Assembly (NCBI GenBank): GCA_031272575.1
Contig: JAISTO010000140.1
Span: 1-31,166 of the forward strand
Source of the DNA: Treponema sp.
GTDB lineage: Bacteria > Spirochaetota > Spirochaetia > Treponematales > Breznakiellaceae
Direction: 5' to 3'
DNA length: 31,166 nt
Shown: piece after piece, positions 30,483-31,166 of the stretch
How positions within the stretch are numbered: position 1 is the stretch's first letter
Layout: each line of letters opens with the position of its first letter
Translations under genes and position numbers: made by a program
Notes under the pieces: generated by a model
What the model was told of the DNA's origin: nothing
Seen by the model: only the letters and a program-made list of their open reading frames with translations
The model's database searches: none

Positions 30483-30511
30483 ATAGTAACCGCAGAGGGC
30501 GGCGTTGTCAA
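30483..30511 (-). promoter_or_regulatory. Promoter of the GH36 gene
   Basis: Leftward TTGACA (30506-30511), 17-bp spacer, TACTAT (30483-30488). Nine nt separate the -10 from the ATG at 30473, so the leader would be only about 2-3 nt. Confidence 0.7.
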
Positions 30512-30588
30512 TGGAGTTCCACAGATTTTTTATTAATCGTGCCTTTCAGGTTTCGGTGGGGCAGCAATCAGGCAGTTTAAGGCGAGAA

Positions 30589-30657
30589 CTATTTGACTGC
30601 CTGGTTTAGGACCTTCGTCTCCACCCCATACAGCCGCGCTTTGTAATTTTTGTATTC
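30589..30657 (-). pseudogene. Fragment of an ORF6N-domain gene
   Basis: Read leftward, the segment encodes KARLYGVETKVLNQAVK and then a TAG. This is very close to the start of the ORF6N domain of phage and mobile-element antirepressor-like proteins (typically LAELYGVETKVLNQAVKRN). The conserved continuation (NIERFP) is missing, so only a remnant remains. The rest of the interval 30474-30819 has no gene; it holds the GH36 promoter, a 9-bp periodic repeat (30685-30715) and an inverted repeat (30569-30576 with 30596-30603). Confidence 0.6.
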
Positions 30658-30783
30658 AGGAAAAAACTCCCGGATGGTTCTTTCCTTATGTGACTTATGC
30701 GACTTTGCGGTTAAAAATGCGTAAATTCCGCTGTTTTTTGGGATCAGAAAAGTAAATGCTGTTACCCTGTTTCGATGCGCCCC

Positions 30784-30813
30784 TTGACACCATCCCACCC
30801 GCCGCCTTATACT
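30784..30813 (+). promoter_or_regulatory. Promoter of the nuclease gene, leaderless spacing
   Basis: Consensus TTGACA (30784-30789), 18-bp spacer and TATACT (30808-30813), then 6 nt (TGTCCT) to the ATG at 30820. No Shine-Dalgarno site. Confidence 0.75.
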
Positions 30814-30819
30814 TGTCCT

Positions 30820-31166
30820 ATGAGCGAACGTGATAAGCCCATCCCCTTGTCCCCTCTGGCCGACCCGGTGGTGGGCGCTATTTTTTCCGACGCCGAACAC
30901 GCGGGCCTGGCTGCCGCCAGCCTCATCGGCGCGGTGCTCGCCTGTGACGGCGTTACCATCGGCAAGGTGCTCTCCGTCACGCCCCAGCGCCACCACAAGT
31001 ACCCGGACGAACGCGGCATCCGCATTGACGTGGAGATCATAACCGCCGCCAACGAGGCTGTCATCATCGAAGTGCAACTACACACCGACATGGCCCTGTT
31101 GCAGCGCAACCTCTTTGCCGCGGCCCGCGTGTTTGTCGACCGCGTACCTGAAGGTACGCAGCCGGA
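30820..31166 (+). CDS. Rpn/PD-(D/E)XK nuclease family protein (transposase-like), 3' end cut off
   Basis: The visible 115 residues begin MSERDKPIPLSPLADPVVGAIFSD, the usual opening of the TIGR01784/PF12784 family. They continue to a PD-(D/E)XK core with D70 (RIDVEI) and E84-V-Q (VIIEVQL). Members include the Rpn recombination-promoting nucleases and the many spirochaetal PD-(D/E)XK transposase-like proteins. These are DNA endonucleases of mobile character. The gene runs off the right edge; no stop is reached. The ATG is fixed by the promoter and the conserved N-terminus. Confidence 0.85.
   Translation, partial: MSERDKPIPLSPLADPVVGAIFSDAEHAGLAAASLIGAVLACDGVTIGKVLSVTPQRHHKYPDERGIRIDVEIITAANEAVIIEVQLHTDMALLQRNLFAAARVFVDRVPEGTQP

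Noticed and set aside
30658..31077. Leftward open frame upstream of the ORF6N fragment, antisense to the nuclease gene
   Set aside because: Apart from the ORF6N-like tail (30589-30657), the frame has no family resemblance and overlaps a gene with a clear promoter and domain.

Overview
The window is GC-rich (roughly 60-65%), gene-dense DNA from a diderm bacterium, most likely a high-GC spirochaete of the Treponema group. I infer this from the mix of gene types: many signal-peptide and LIPOBOX proteins, a predicted outer-membrane barrel, a long treponeme-type RodA, a PilZ protein with an inserted domain, and poly-G/C tracts inside genes. Dispersed short repeats built on the core GTCATTCCGCGG fit the same picture. 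The genus is inference; no species marker such as 16S rRNA is present.

Layout. Positions 1-2000 hold the tail of one gene, a cluster of small hairpins, and a leftward operon of two Rrf2-type regulators followed by a YmdB-like phosphoesterase whose metal site is largely substituted. Positions 2000-3630 carry an outer-membrane protein and a lipoprotein phosphoesterase. Positions 3620-5900 hold a leftward lipoprotein and a GH13 alpha-amylase. Positions 5900-6560 are non-coding by homology but full of palindromes. They include a candidate structured RNA at 6395-6495 ahead of a strong two-way terminator. Positions 6565-8900 hold an iron-sulfur aldo/keto reductase and an unknown membrane-anchored protein, with folP divergent to them. 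Positions 9906-13178 encode a 1090-residue regulator that combines a sugar-binding sensor, decayed kinase and receiver modules and an AraC DNA-binding domain. It lies directly behind the RNase P RNA gene (rnpB).

From 13686 a rightward run encodes a small membrane protein, a MinD/FlhG-like ATPase, Lgt, a small membrane protein and an RlmI-like rRNA methyltransferase. The block 18109-22679 runs leftward: an unknown secreted protein of lower GC, a PilZ-type protein, a Pro-Ala-Gln repeat protein and a lipoprotein with duplicated Fn3-like domains. From 22782 a rightward run encodes an FmdB zinc ribbon, a double zinc-ribbon membrane protein, SecA, RodA and AraD. The window ends with a seven-copy repeat array, a leftward GH36 alpha-galactosidase, an ORF6N fragment, and the start of an Rpn/PD-(D/E)XK nuclease gene.

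Cross-cutting observations. Five promoters place the -10 hexamer exactly 6 nt before an ATG, including those of secA, folP and the first Rrf2 gene, and three more place it at 7-9 nt. These genes should be read from leaderless or nearly leaderless mRNAs. Neighbouring genes such as fmdB have ordinary leaders with Shine-Dalgarno sites. The carbohydrate theme (GH13, GH36, AraD, a sugar-type sensor/AraC regulator) suggests a saccharolytic, gut-type lifestyle. SecA, Lgt and RodA are envelope housekeeping functions.
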